Positions 9,600 to 18,553 of a stretch of DNA of 64,000 bases are shown one piece after another. How positions within the stretch are numbered: the first letter of the stretch is position 1; each line of letters begins with the position of its first letter. The notes under the pieces are model-generated. The model did no database searches. It had not been told where the DNA came from and worked only from the letters and a program-made list of their open reading frames with translations. A program made the translations under genes and the position numbers. This stretch comes from UMGS1590 sp036303105 (lineage in GTDB: Bacteria > Bacillota > Peptococcia > Peptococcales > Peptococcaceae), in NCBI GenBank assembly GCA_036303105.1, contig JAXJBF010000019.1:51070-115069 (forward strand), in the 5' to 3' direction.

Positions 9600-11066
9600 A
9601 TGAGCGGAAAATCAATTCCTACTGAAGTGAAATTCGGTATTTCGCCAGCGTATATCATCAATAGTATTATCACGCTGGTGATTATGATTGGCTTTAAGTA
9701 TGTGGTGCCGGCTGTAGATCCACTGACGCCACTGGGCGTTGAGGTCCTTGGCATTTTCCTTGGAACACTATACGGTTGGTTGATTGTTGGTAATGTTGTC
9801 TGGCCAAGTATTGTATGTTTGGTCCTGTTGGGGTTAAGCGACTATACGACGGTTACAGATTCTTTTGCAACTGGCTTTGGGAATAATACGGTATTGTTAA
9901 TGTTATTTTTCTTCCTTTTTACTAATATTTTAAATTCTGCCGGTATTATCGAATTCGTTGCTGAATGGATCGCAACCCGGAAGATCGCCTATGGCAGACC
10001 ATGGATGCTTTCTTTCCTGTTGATGATTGCTTCCATCGCTTGTTTCTTCATGGTATCTGCAACGGCTGCCTGCTTGGTAATGATTCCGCTGATTTACAGC
10101 TTGTCCAATCTTTATGGATTCAAACCAGGTGATAAATGGCCAATGCTGATGATGACTGGCCTGGTCTATGTCGGGTCCACCAGTTATCTGATTCTGCCAT
10201 TTAAATCTCTGCCTCTGATCGTATTCGGTGTCTATGAAGCCAATACTGGTACTTCAATCGCCCTTGGGCCTTACATGATCGTTATCGCTGCATCGACGGT
10301 TGTCGCTTTGGCATTGTTTTTGGCATGGTGCAAGTTCATCGTCAAACCAGATGTATCCTTTATTACCAATTGTAAAATTGATACATCCAAGAAGATGGTA
10401 CTGACCAGCTATCAAAAATTTGTTCTCTGGTATTTCGTTGTTGTCTTGCTGCTTTTGATCATTCCAAACTTGCTGCCTACTTCCATCCCTGGTGTTCAGG
10501 TGCTGAAGGACATCGGCAATGTCGGGATTTTGGCCATCGCTGTCGTATTCTTTGCTGCTTGCCAATTCAAGGGTGGCATCACATTTAATCAATTGTTCGC
10601 ACAAAATGTTTCCTGGAACATTATTTTCCTGCTGGCAGCCGCTATGTCCATTTCCGCGCCATTCACTTCTGAAGACACGGGAATCACTGCTTGGATTGCA
10701 AACATCGTTACACCACTTGTCGAAGGCAGAAGTTCCTTCATGTTCATCGTCATTATCTGCGTCATCTGCTGCATTTTGACGAACGTTGCCAACAACCAGG
10801 CTGTTTGTGTGTTGTTCACACCAATCGTTCTTTCCATCGGTACTGCGCTCGGCGCCAACCTGCCTACACTGATCGCCTGCATGATGGCTGCCTGCAACGT
10901 TGGGATGATCACACCTCCTGCCAGCGCAACAGGTGCTCTGCTCCATGGTGATAAAAAGTGGATTCCTGGGAAAGCTGCCTACACCAACGGGATTGTCTGC
11001 AGTCTCTTCAACCTGGTCACCACGATCTTTATCATCTATCCTCTTGGTACCTTGTTGTTGTCCTAA
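9600..11066 (+). CDS. DASS/SLC13-family anion permease (copy 2)
   Basis: 488 residues with about 12 membrane spans, paralogous to the 5598 gene along its length (shared FGIS/NLTP start, PLTPLGVEVLGIFLG, MLFFFLFTNI, NVANNQAVCVLFTPIVLSIG). The paired hairpin motifs read SATAAC and ANNQA. It is a predicted Na+-coupled or exchange carrier for di- or tricarboxylates in the cytoplasmic membrane. AAAGGGGTG serves as the ribosome site. Unlike copy 1 it is read in the same direction as the following subtype-A reductase, from which a 167-bp gap with a large inverted repeat separates it. Codon use is GC-richer than in copy 1. Substrate exchange across the membrane coupled to alkene reduction is an attractive but unproven role. 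Confidence 0.88.
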   Translation: MSGKSIPTEVKFGISPAYIINSIITLVIMIGFKYVVPAVDPLTPLGVEVLGIFLGTLYGWLIVGNVVWPSIVCLVLLGLSDYTTVTDSFATGFGNNTVLLMLFFFLFTNILNSAGIIEFVAEWIATRKIAYGRPWMLSFLLMIASIACFFMVSATAACLVMIPLIYSLSNLYGFKPGDKWPMLMMTGLVYVGSTSYLILPFKSLPLIVFGVYEANTGTSIALGPYMIVIAASTVVALALFLAWCKFIVKPDVSFITNCKIDTSKKMVLTSYQKFVLWYFVVVLLLLIIPNLLPTSIPGVQVLKDIGNVGILAIAVVFFAACQFKGGITFNQLFAQNVSWNIIFLLAAAMSISAPFTSEDTGITAWIANIVTPLVEGRSSFMFIVIICVICCILTNVANNQAVCVLFTPIVLSIGTALGANLPTLIACMMAACNVGMITPPASATGALLHGDKKWIPGKAAYTNGIVCSLFNLVTTIFIIYPLGTLLLS

Positions 11067-11085
11067 GTCATCATGTTGTAAGCAG

Positions 11086-11127
11086 AATTTATAACAAACC
11101 TTGCATTTTCGCACCTTGTTATAAATT
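11086..11127. promoter_or_regulatory. Large inverted repeat between permease 2 and reductase A2
   Basis: AATTTATAACAA and TTGTTATAAATT form a 12-bp perfect stem with an 18-base loop, 19 bases after the permease stop. A TTTTA follows, so it could be a weak terminator. It also contains the TATAACAA/TTGTTATA octamers found at 2271-2296, which favours an operator role. Confidence 0.5.
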
Positions 11128-11134
11128 TTACTGA

Positions 11135-11147
11135 ATAACGCGCTATA
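11135..11147. promoter_or_regulatory. Repeated 13-mer upstream of reductase A2
   Basis: Second copy of ATAACGCGCTATA, 87 bp before the 11234 start; the first is at 9469-9481. Exact recurrence of a CG-containing 13-mer in two AT-rich promoters of one module suggests a shared operator. Confidence 0.45.
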
Positions 11148-11233
11148 AAAACGCCGCTTTAGTCAGAATCGGCGTACACGATTATACTAAAAGTATGAAA
11201 GAATTTTTGAACAATTAGAAAAGGAGCGATTTT

Positions 11234-13237
11234 ATGTCGAAACCTGCGTACAAAGAAAAGTATCCTCATCTGTTTGAACCACTGGTGATCAAACGCGGTA
11301 AAAATGAAGTGGTCTTCAATAACCGCATTATGATGTCTCCTGTTGGGATCGTTGCTACTGGCGGCGGTGCAGACAATGGCCGCATCAATATCTTCGGTGT
11401 TGACCACTGGACCGAATTCATCCGCGGTGGTTTCTCCTCTGTGGCCTTGCCAATGGAAATTCCTGCCGAAGGCGCACACGCTGGTGTATTCAATATGGAC
11501 GTTGATGATGTCAACTATATGAACATGCATCTTCTGCAGCGTTCTGTTCATGCGTACAATGGCAAAACCTTTGCAGAACTGATCCACGGCGGCCGCTGCA
11601 TGGTTGCAAAAAATCTTGAATTAAAAGCTGCTGCAGATGGCGAATACCAGGGCAAGCCTGTTAAGGGCATGGACCGTGACGACATGGAAGAAGTGCTCCA
11701 GCTTTGCCGTGAATTTGCCAGCCAGGCACGCCGCTCGGGTTTTGATGGGATTATGGTTCACATGGCTCATGGTTGGTTGTTCCACGATTTCCTTTCCCCT
11801 ATCACCAACACCCGTACCGATGAATTTGGCGGCTCTGTAGAAAACCGCTGCCGCTTCCCAATCATGGCATTGAAAGCCATCCGCGAAGTCATCGGCGACG
11901 ACCTGATCATCGAATTGCGCCTCAACGGCAACGATGAAATGGAAGGCGGCATTCTTCCTGAAGATGCTGCTCAGCAGGTATTGCTGCTGCAAGATTATGT
12001 CGACATGATCCATATCACTTGTGGTACCCGTGTTGATGTAACCAGCCGTCCAAAGATGCACCCAACCAACTATTTCCCAACTGAACATAACGCTTATGCC
12101 AGCGAAATCGTTAAGAACACCCCTGGTGTAAAGATTCCTATCGGTGTTGTTGGCGCCATCAGCGACCCTGCTCGTGCTGAAGCATTGCTTGCAGATGGCA
12201 AGGCTGACTATGTGCTGATGGCACGCGCTGCCATTGCCGACAACGATTGGGTCAACAAGGTTAAAGAAGGCCGCGAAGACGATATTCGCCCTTGCCTGCG
12301 CTGCTGCTACTGCCTTGACCATGGCCGCCGCAAAGCACGTGTTGCTGGCAAAGAATTGGCTATGGCTGCAGAAGTTAGCTTCGACCGTCGCTGCGTGGTC
12401 AACCCTCTGTCTATGCAGGGCATCAGCAAGAAGATGTTCCCAGCACCAACCAAGAGCAAGAAAATCGCCATCATTGGCGGTGGTGTTGCCGGTATGAACG
12501 CAGCACTCAGCGCTGGTGATCGTGGACACGACGTCACCATCATTGAAAAGACCGACAAACTCGGCGGTCAGGCACTGCTTTCTGATGGTATGTGGTTCAA
12601 AAAAGAAATGAAAGCTTACCATGAATGGCTGGAACGCCAGGTGAAGAAACATCCTCACATCAAGATTCTGATGGAAACCGAAGCCACACCAGAATTGATT
12701 GCCGACATGGATGTGGATGCTGCCATCGTCGCCGTTGGCGCCGAACAGATTGTTCCACCAATTCCTGGTATTGAGAACGCAACCATGGCCTTCGATGTGT
12801 TCGGCAACGAAGACAAGCTTGGCAAGAAAGTTGTCATCATCGGCGGCGGCGACATCGGTTGTGAATTGTCCATCCATCTGTCCGGCCTTGGTCATGAATG
12901 CTCTGTTGTCGAAATGACTCACTTTGTAGCCGGTAATGCAGAACTGACCGAACGTATGTCTATCCTGGAATGGATGGATCAGGAACACGTGACCACCTAT
13001 CTCGATACACAGGCAACCGAAATCACGCCAACTGGTGTGCGCATTAAAAATGCCGATGGTGAATCCTTCCTTGATGCAGACAGCATCATCGTCAGCACCG
13101 GTACGAGATCTCTGAGTGCATTGCGCGACTCCTTCAAAGACGTAGCTTTTGATGTCATCAATGTCGGCGACTGCAAGAAAGCTTCCAACATGCAAAACGC
13201 TGTTGAAACTGGATTTGACGCCGGTTATATACTTTAA
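11234..13237 (+). CDS. Enoate/2,4-dienoyl-CoA reductase-like Fe-S flavoenzyme, subtype A (copy 2)
   Basis: 667 residues: an FMN barrel, an Fe-S segment (RPCLRCCYCLDHGRR, fourth Cys in DRRCVVNP 26 residues on), an FAD domain (IAIIGGGVAGMNAAL) and an NAD(P) domain (VVIIGGGDIGCELSIHL). It pairs with the 2511 enzyme through NMHL-QRS-HAY, the HGG-CM motif and C-G-T-R near residue 265. W181 stands in the HGWL motif in place of the FadH Tyr. The ribosome site is AAAGGAG. Codons are GC-richer than in copy 1, although the proteins are similar, so the two copies have had separate histories. A cytoplasmic NAD(P)H-dependent alkene reductase is inferred; the natural substrate is unknown. Confidence 0.88.
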   Translation: MSKPAYKEKYPHLFEPLVIKRGKNEVVFNNRIMMSPVGIVATGGGADNGRINIFGVDHWTEFIRGGFSSVALPMEIPAEGAHAGVFNMDVDDVNYMNMHLLQRSVHAYNGKTFAELIHGGRCMVAKNLELKAAADGEYQGKPVKGMDRDDMEEVLQLCREFASQARRSGFDGIMVHMAHGWLFHDFLSPITNTRTDEFGGSVENRCRFPIMALKAIREVIGDDLIIELRLNGNDEMEGGILPEDAAQQVLLLQDYVDMIHITCGTRVDVTSRPKMHPTNYFPTEHNAYASEIVKNTPGVKIPIGVVGAISDPARAEALLADGKADYVLMARAAIADNDWVNKVKEGREDDIRPCLRCCYCLDHGRRKARVAGKELAMAAEVSFDRRCVVNPLSMQGISKKMFPAPTKSKKIAIIGGGVAGMNAALSAGDRGHDVTIIEKTDKLGGQALLSDGMWFKKEMKAYHEWLERQVKKHPHIKILMETEATPELIADMDVDAAIVAVGAEQIVPPIPGIENATMAFDVFGNEDKLGKKVVIIGGGDIGCELSIHLSGLGHECSVVEMTHFVAGNAELTERMSILEWMDQEHVTTYLDTQATEITPTGVRIKNADGESFLDADSIIVSTGTRSLSALRDSFKDVAFDVINVGDCKKASNMQNAVETGFDAGYIL

Positions 13238-13338
13238 AAAAGTCTTATTCCCGTTCTTTTTTCGTGGTATAGTAAAAGTATTTGTATGAGTAACAACATC
13301 TAACCACACAACCAATTGAAAGAATGAGGGAAGCCATT

Positions 13339-14301
13339 ATGAGACTGGAGCAACTACGCTATCTGATAGAAATTGCAAATTGTAAGTCGATCAATAAAGC
13401 TGCACATAATCTCTACATCACACAGCCTGCTTTAAGCATTGCCATCAATTCGATGGAGGAAGAATTGAACTACCCGCTTCTGACCCGCACGAAAAAAGGC
13501 GTCGTCCTCACTGAGGATGGCGCCCGGGTCGTGCAGGATGCACAGCGGATCATGACCATTATCCAAAACTGGTACCTTTCTTCAGAAACAGAATACAACT
13601 TGAATGGAAACGTGCATATTCAGGCAACCCCTTCTGTTTGTGTTGCAATGTCAAACACACTGATACTGGACATGCAGCAAAATTATCCAAATCTCTCGAT
13701 ATTCATGCATACCAGTACACCGCAGCACATGCTTTCTGCCATTACAAACAGCGCTGTGAACATCGGTATCAGTCAATATTCGCAGGAAAAAGAAGAGGAT
13801 TTTTTAAAGGAAGCCTCCAAGCATCGCAAACTTAATGTTGAAAAATTAATCGAAGACAGACGTTGTGTGATGATTTCCACTAAAAATCCAATATCAAAAA
13901 AGGACACCTTGTCCAGTGATGATTTAAAGCAACTTACTCTGGCTTATTATTCAGATACGACCGACGATGTCTCTGAATTTTACCGTAATTATTTCAATCC
14001 AGACCGCTGTTTCCGACTGGACAGCCGTGAAAGCATTCTTCAACTAATTGCTGAAGACGGCGCAGTAGGAATTTTTCCAGAACTAACGACACGCAGCAGT
14101 TACTATATTCGAAGCGGACTCATTAAGCCTGTCTTTTTAGACAACAAAAAACTACCAACCAAGATTACCTACTATCTGATCTATCCAGATCTCAAAAATC
14201 TTTCACTCAATGAGATCTGCATGCTGGATATCATCCGTGATAAATTCACCTGCTGTCTCACAAGCGGACGGGCCTGTGATTGTATCGAAAATGATGAATG
14301 A
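13339..14301 (+). CDS. LysR-family transcriptional regulator
   Basis: 320 residues with an N-terminal winged HTH (NCKSINKAAHNLYITQPAL) and an effector domain. The ATG at 13339 is chosen over one five codons upstream because GAGGGAAG sits at the right distance. It lies between the second subtype-A and subtype-B reductases, all on the + strand, with only 38 bp before the 14340 gene, so it may be co-transcribed with the subtype-B reductase. It is most like the 4598 regulator, which occupies the corresponding place in the first module. A sensor of the module's substrate is the simplest reading. Confidence 0.9.
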   Translation: MRLEQLRYLIEIANCKSINKAAHNLYITQPALSIAINSMEEELNYPLLTRTKKGVVLTEDGARVVQDAQRIMTIIQNWYLSSETEYNLNGNVHIQATPSVCVAMSNTLILDMQQNYPNLSIFMHTSTPQHMLSAITNSAVNIGISQYSQEKEEDFLKEASKHRKLNVEKLIEDRRCVMISTKNPISKKDTLSSDDLKQLTLAYYSDTTDDVSEFYRNYFNPDRCFRLDSRESILQLIAEDGAVGIFPELTTRSSYYIRSGLIKPVFLDNKKLPTKITYYLIYPDLKNLSLNEICMLDIIRDKFTCCLTSGRACDCIENDE

Positions 14302-14339
14302 CCCTATTCCCCCCTGTATCACTGTAAAGGAGTAGACAC

Positions 14340-16337
14340 ATGAAACCAGTTTATAAAGAAAAATACCCACATCTGTTCGAACCAATGTATGTTGGTAAAA
14401 ACAAAGTACGTTTTAACAACCGTGCCCTGATGGCGCCTATCGGCTCCATTGCCACCGGTGGTGGTGAAATGAGCGATGGCCGCATCTCTCAAAATGGGAT
14501 TGACCAGTGCATGAACTACATCCGCGGCGGTTTCTCCACCGTTGCCCTGCCAATGGAAGTGCCTATCGATGGCGGTCATGAACACATGTTCAACCTCAAT
14601 CCTAAAACCTGCAACCAAATGGAATTCCATCTTCTGCAGCGTTCTGTTCACGCTTATCGCGGCCTGACCTTTGCAGAACTTCTGCACTGCGGCCCATTCG
14701 TTAACCTGCCTGACTACCCACGTCTTGGCGCTGACACCTATGTCACCAACGGTTATCCTGTCAAAGCTGCTACCCTCGACGATATGAAAGGCATCTGCGA
14801 CCTCTTCGCTCAATATGCTGTTTGGGCAAAAATCGCTCGTTTCGACGGCCTCATGATCCACATGGCACATGGCTGGCTCTTCAACCAGTTCCTTTCTCCA
14901 TTGACCAACCATCGTACCGATGAATTCGGCGGTTCTGTTGAAAATCGCTGCCGCTTCCCAATGATGGTTCTCAAAGCCATCCGCGACGCTGTCGGCGACG
15001 ATCTCTTGATCGAACTGCGCCTCAACGGCAACGATGAAGTGGAAGGCGGCATCCTGCCTGAAGACGCAGCACAACAAGTGCTCATTCTCCAGGAATATGT
15101 CGACATGATCCACATCACCTGCGGCCATCGTGTAGACGCACTGTCCCGTCCAAAACAGCATCCAAGCAACTTCTTCCCAATGGCTCACAACGCTTACGCC
15201 AGCGAAATCGTTAAAAACACCCCTGGTGTTAAGATTCCAATCGGTGTTGTCGGCGCCATCTACACCCCTGAAATTGCTGAAGAAGTGCTCGCTAAAGGCC
15301 AGGCCGACTACGTCCTCATGGCACGTTCCGCAATGGCCGACCCTGAAATCATCAAGAAAGCCAAAGAAGGCCGCGAAGACGACATCCGTCCTTGCCTGCG
15401 CTGCAACTACTGCATGGACCATGGCCGCCGCGAAGCACTCACCACAGAACTGCATCTGCTCAGCCATCCAAGCTATGACAGACACTGCGCAACCAACCCA
15501 CTGGCCTTCCAGAGTTTATCCAAGCGCAGCTTCCCACCTGCTGAACGCGTAAAACGCATCGCCGTTGTCGGTGGCGGGGTCGCTGGTATGGAAGCAGCCC
15601 TCGCTGCAGCAGACCGCGGCCACGAAGTCATCATCTATGAAAAGACCGACAAACTCGGTGGCCAGGCACTGCTCTCCGACGTTATGTGGTTCAAGAAAGA
15701 AATGAAACTCTTCCACGAATACCTCGAACGTCAGGTACACAAACGCCAGAACATTATTGTTAACCTCAACACCGAAGCAACCCCAGAAATCATCGACGAA
15801 CTCGATCCAGATGCTGTCATCGTTGCTGTTGGTGCAGAACAGATCGTTCCTAAAATCCCTGGCGTAGAAAAAGCTGTCATGTCCTTCGATGTCTTCGGCC
15901 ACGAAGAAGAAAAAGTTGGCCACAAGGTTGCCATCATCGGCGGCGGCGACATCGGTGTTGAACTCGGCATTCACCTTAACCAGCTCGGCCATGAATGCAC
16001 CGTCGTTGAAATGGGCCACTACATCGCACCAAAGGCTCAGCTCACCGAACGTATCTCCTACCTCGAATGGCTGGAACAGGAAAAGGTTAACACCATGATC
16101 GACACCAAGTGCGTTGAAATCACCGACCAAGGTGCCATCATTGAAGATGCCGACGGCAACAAGACCCTGCTCGAAGCAGACACCGTCATCATCGCCGTTG
16201 GTACCAAATCTCTCGTTGAAGAACGTGATAAATTCATCGACACCGCTTTCGACGTCATCAACGTTGGTGACTGCGTCAAAGCATCCAGCATCGTACACGC
16301 TGTACACACCGGTTTTGATGCAGGCTGGACCCTCTAA
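14340..16337 (+). CDS. Enoate/2,4-dienoyl-CoA reductase-like Fe-S flavoenzyme, subtype B (copy 2)
   Basis: 665 residues: an OYE barrel, an Fe-S segment (RPCLRCNYCMDHGRR, then DRHCATNP 24 residues later), an FAD motif (IAVVGGGVAGMEAAL) and an NAD(P) motif (VAIIGGGDIGVELGIHL). Subtype-B marks are EHMFNLNPKTCNQM, LLHCGP and C-G-H-R with His near 263; W179 is in HGWL. Codon choice is strikingly biased (ATC, GAC, CTC, CGC, AAC), more than in its paralogues and like that of a highly expressed gene. This enzyme may therefore carry the main flux, perhaps as an electron sink for NADH. AAAGGAG precedes the ATG and a strong terminator follows. The substrate cannot be named from sequence. Confidence 0.88.
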   Translation: MKPVYKEKYPHLFEPMYVGKNKVRFNNRALMAPIGSIATGGGEMSDGRISQNGIDQCMNYIRGGFSTVALPMEVPIDGGHEHMFNLNPKTCNQMEFHLLQRSVHAYRGLTFAELLHCGPFVNLPDYPRLGADTYVTNGYPVKAATLDDMKGICDLFAQYAVWAKIARFDGLMIHMAHGWLFNQFLSPLTNHRTDEFGGSVENRCRFPMMVLKAIRDAVGDDLLIELRLNGNDEVEGGILPEDAAQQVLILQEYVDMIHITCGHRVDALSRPKQHPSNFFPMAHNAYASEIVKNTPGVKIPIGVVGAIYTPEIAEEVLAKGQADYVLMARSAMADPEIIKKAKEGREDDIRPCLRCNYCMDHGRREALTTELHLLSHPSYDRHCATNPLAFQSLSKRSFPPAERVKRIAVVGGGVAGMEAALAAADRGHEVIIYEKTDKLGGQALLSDVMWFKKEMKLFHEYLERQVHKRQNIIVNLNTEATPEIIDELDPDAVIVAVGAEQIVPKIPGVEKAVMSFDVFGHEEEKVGHKVAIIGGGDIGVELGIHLNQLGHECTVVEMGHYIAPKAQLTERISYLEWLEQEKVNTMIDTKCVEITDQGAIIEDADGNKTLLEADTVIIAVGTKSLVEERDKFIDTAFDVINVGDCVKASSIVHAVHTGFDAGWTL

Positions 16338-16386
16338 TCACTCATCCATTGAACATGTCATTCGCTCATCCTTTTTAACATAGACA

Positions 16387-16440
16387 CAACCCCCTCTGAT
16401 GCCAAGGCACAGTCCGACACCAGAGGGGGTTGGTTTTTTA
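16387..16440. terminator. Terminator after the reductase module
   Basis: CAACCCCCTCTG pairs with CAGAGGGGGTTG across a 22-base loop and is followed by GTTTTTT on the + strand. It lies between the reductase stop (16337) and the convergent YwaF-like gene (stop at 16443). Confidence 0.85.
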
Positions 16441-16442
16441 TG

Positions 16443-17216
16443 CTATTTTTTTGTCCGCCGTTCCCGCCGCCAAAACGGCAGATAACAACAACCGATCAGC
16501 ACCACTGCCAGCACCACAATCACCGCCACATACACATACCACTGCCAAAGTTCTGTCAGCGCAATCGACAACGGCGGCTGATACGTGAACATAAAATTCG
16601 TCACATATTCCACGCTCACCAGTTCACCATTCTCATACGTCGGCACCGCAAACACCGCATTAACATACAGCGAAGCAAACGCCAGCCCACCCAAAAGCGC
16701 CAGCGTTGAAAAATAATGACGCGCGCGAATCGTTGTCTGGCCCGACAACGGAATATATACTCCCAGCACCACCAGCATCGTGTGATACAAAAAATACTGA
16801 TACGCCAAAGGATGCGTGAACGACTGCGCCGCCTCAATACTTGAGCCATAAATCGACGGCATTAAAAGCGCCAAAAACGCTCCCAACAAACACGTTGGAT
16901 ACATAAACGCCAACACCGCCTCACGCATGCGCCCTTCATGCGCAAACCGTGCGTAAAAAATCATCACAATCTGAATCGAACACAAATGAAGCGGCAAATG
17001 CTGAAGTGGCAAATAAGGATATACCATCGATCCATCCGCCGACGGCACCAGCTGTATCACACTGAACACCTTCGTCAACTCCGACAATACACAGCCCACG
17101 CAGGCAACCGAAAGCACCCAATCCAACGACGGCCGCCGCCTCCTCAGCCACACCACCGCCAATATCATCAAGCACCCACAAATCACCAGCCACACACAAT
17201 GATACACTGAAAACAT
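16443..17216 (-). CDS. YwaF/TMEM164-like integral membrane protein
   Basis: 257 residues with about seven membrane spans. The central PLQHLPLHLCSIQI segment matches the conserved hydrophobic PLHLC signature of the YwaF (TIGR02206) family, which belongs to the TMEM164-related group. Eukaryotic TMEM164 has been described as an acyltransferase, but the role of the bacterial proteins is not settled. A basic tail (RRERRTKK) ends the protein. It stands alone, convergent with the reductase module, and shows no operon link. Confidence 0.72.
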   Translation of the reverse strand: MFSVYHCVWLVICGCLMILAVVWLRRRRPSLDWVLSVACVGCVLSELTKVFSVIQLVPSADGSMVYPYLPLQHLPLHLCSIQIVMIFYARFAHEGRMREAVLAFMYPTCLLGAFLALLMPSIYGSSIEAAQSFTHPLAYQYFLYHTMLVVLGVYIPLSGQTTIRARHYFSTLALLGGLAFASLYVNAVFAVPTYENGELVSVEYVTNFMFTYQPPLSIALTELWQWYVYVAVIVVLAVVLIGCCYLPFWRRERRTKK

Positions 17217-17479
17217 CTCGACACTCCTTGCTTCAATAAAATTGCAAAAAGCGCCCCCTCATAGGCAACCACCAGCCGCGCTACCCTTCCATTATAACCA
17301 ACACACGAGAAAAACACCGCCATATCCTGTATATTTTAATCAAATGCTAATAAGACAAAAACTTCAAAACAGAAATTCTCCATGCCATCAGTATTCACAA
17401 CAAAACGCTTATAGCCTTCCTCTCTCAAGCATAATAGACTATTACTGTCCATAAAATCGTATTTTCCACATTTTAGGAA

Positions 17480-18400
17480 GTGAACATCATGAAAATACTA
17501 TTTAATCAGACCGCAATGGGTGGCATCCCTATGAAGAATCGCCTGATTCGTTCTGCAACCGGAGATGGTTTGGTGACGCCAGAGAGTCATCTCACAGATG
17601 CTATATTCGACATCTACGACGAACTTGCAAAAGGCGGCACGGCGCTAATCGTTTTGGGCTTCACCAGCGTTGCTTCTCCGGATCCCTTTGCTGAGCGGCT
17701 GATGACAACTATATTCCAAAATACACTGAACTAACAGCACGTATCCATCACCATGGCGCACGCGTTATGCTACAGCTTGCACTGGTCACCTACCAACGAT
17801 GAACAGTCTCCGGCAATTCTGTCACCGTCGGCGTCAACGACATGACAGAGGCAGACATCGCCGACATTGTGACGAAATTCGTCGCTGCCGCTAAGCGCGT
17901 CCAGCAAGCAGGCTTGACGGCGTGCAGCGCATGGCTGTCACAAGGTTGTTTTGAGCGAGTTTCTGCGCCCAAAACGCAATTCACCGTCAGGATCGCTACA
18001 GCGGCTCCATGCAAGACTGTACCCAGATTGTGGTCGACATCATCCAGAGGATTCATGACGCTCTGGGGCTTTATCACGTTTCGATCAAGCTCAACAATAC
18101 CGACATTCCTAAGGAAGACTGCCGCACAACCTGTCAGCTCCTTGAACAGGCCGACCTTGCATCCGTCGAAATGGAGTGGCTCTATCCTCAGCTTCATGAA
18201 GCCATGCGCCAAAGCATCCATATCCCAATCATCCTCATTGGCGAGTATCGCAACCCCGCCGAAATGGAGCCGCTGATGGCCAGTGAAAGCATCGACTACC
18301 TTGGTCTTTCACGCCCGCTCATTCGCGAAGTCGACCTACCAAACCGCTGGCAAAACGGTGACCGCTGCCCTATACTGTGCATTTCGACAAAGGTAACTCT
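17480..18400 (+). pseudogene. Decayed single-domain OYE-type NADH:flavin oxidoreductase
   Basis: Pieces of one OYE-family protein lie in order but in different frames. The first 84 codons give an intact N-terminus (GIPMKNRLIRSATGDGLVTP) and then stop. ARIHHHGARVMLQLAL follows in another frame, then DMTEADIADIVTKFVAAAK, then a damaged active-site region (AHGCHKVVLSEFLRPKRN), then DRYSGSMQDCTQIV and a C-terminal stretch ending LGLSRPLIREVDLP. At least three or four frameshifts separate them. The original would have been a protein of about 330-370 residues without the Fe-S and FAD domains of its four neighbours. The ribosome site TTAGGAAGTG is still present. This is a relic of the same enzyme superfamily. 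Confidence 0.85.
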
Positions 18401-18438
18401 TCTCGCACAAAATATATGGTTTTTAATTATAAACGCAA

Positions 18439-18498
18439 AATCTCCCTTAATAACTTGGTACGCCAAATTATTAAGGGAGATTCTGTATTTATTTTTTT
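18439..18498. terminator. Terminator hairpin downstream of pseudogene
   Basis: AATCTCCCTTAATAA pairs with TTATTAAGGGAGATT across a 14-base loop, with a T-rich run on the + strand. It lies between the pseudogene and the convergent metallo-beta-lactamase gene. Confidence 0.7.
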
Positions 18499-18553
18499 GC
18501 AATCCTATAAATTTATCTTAGCAAAATTTATCACCAATAAAATATACTCATGT

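Noticed and set aside
11621..13315. A 564-codon - strand frame opposite reductase A2
   Set aside because: It mirrors the coding bias of the + strand gene and has His/Phe/Asn-rich composition with no domain.
14319..15485. A 388-codon - strand frame opposite reductase B2
   Set aside because: It is antisense to a gene with clear FMN, Fe-S and NAD motifs, and lacks a ribosome site.
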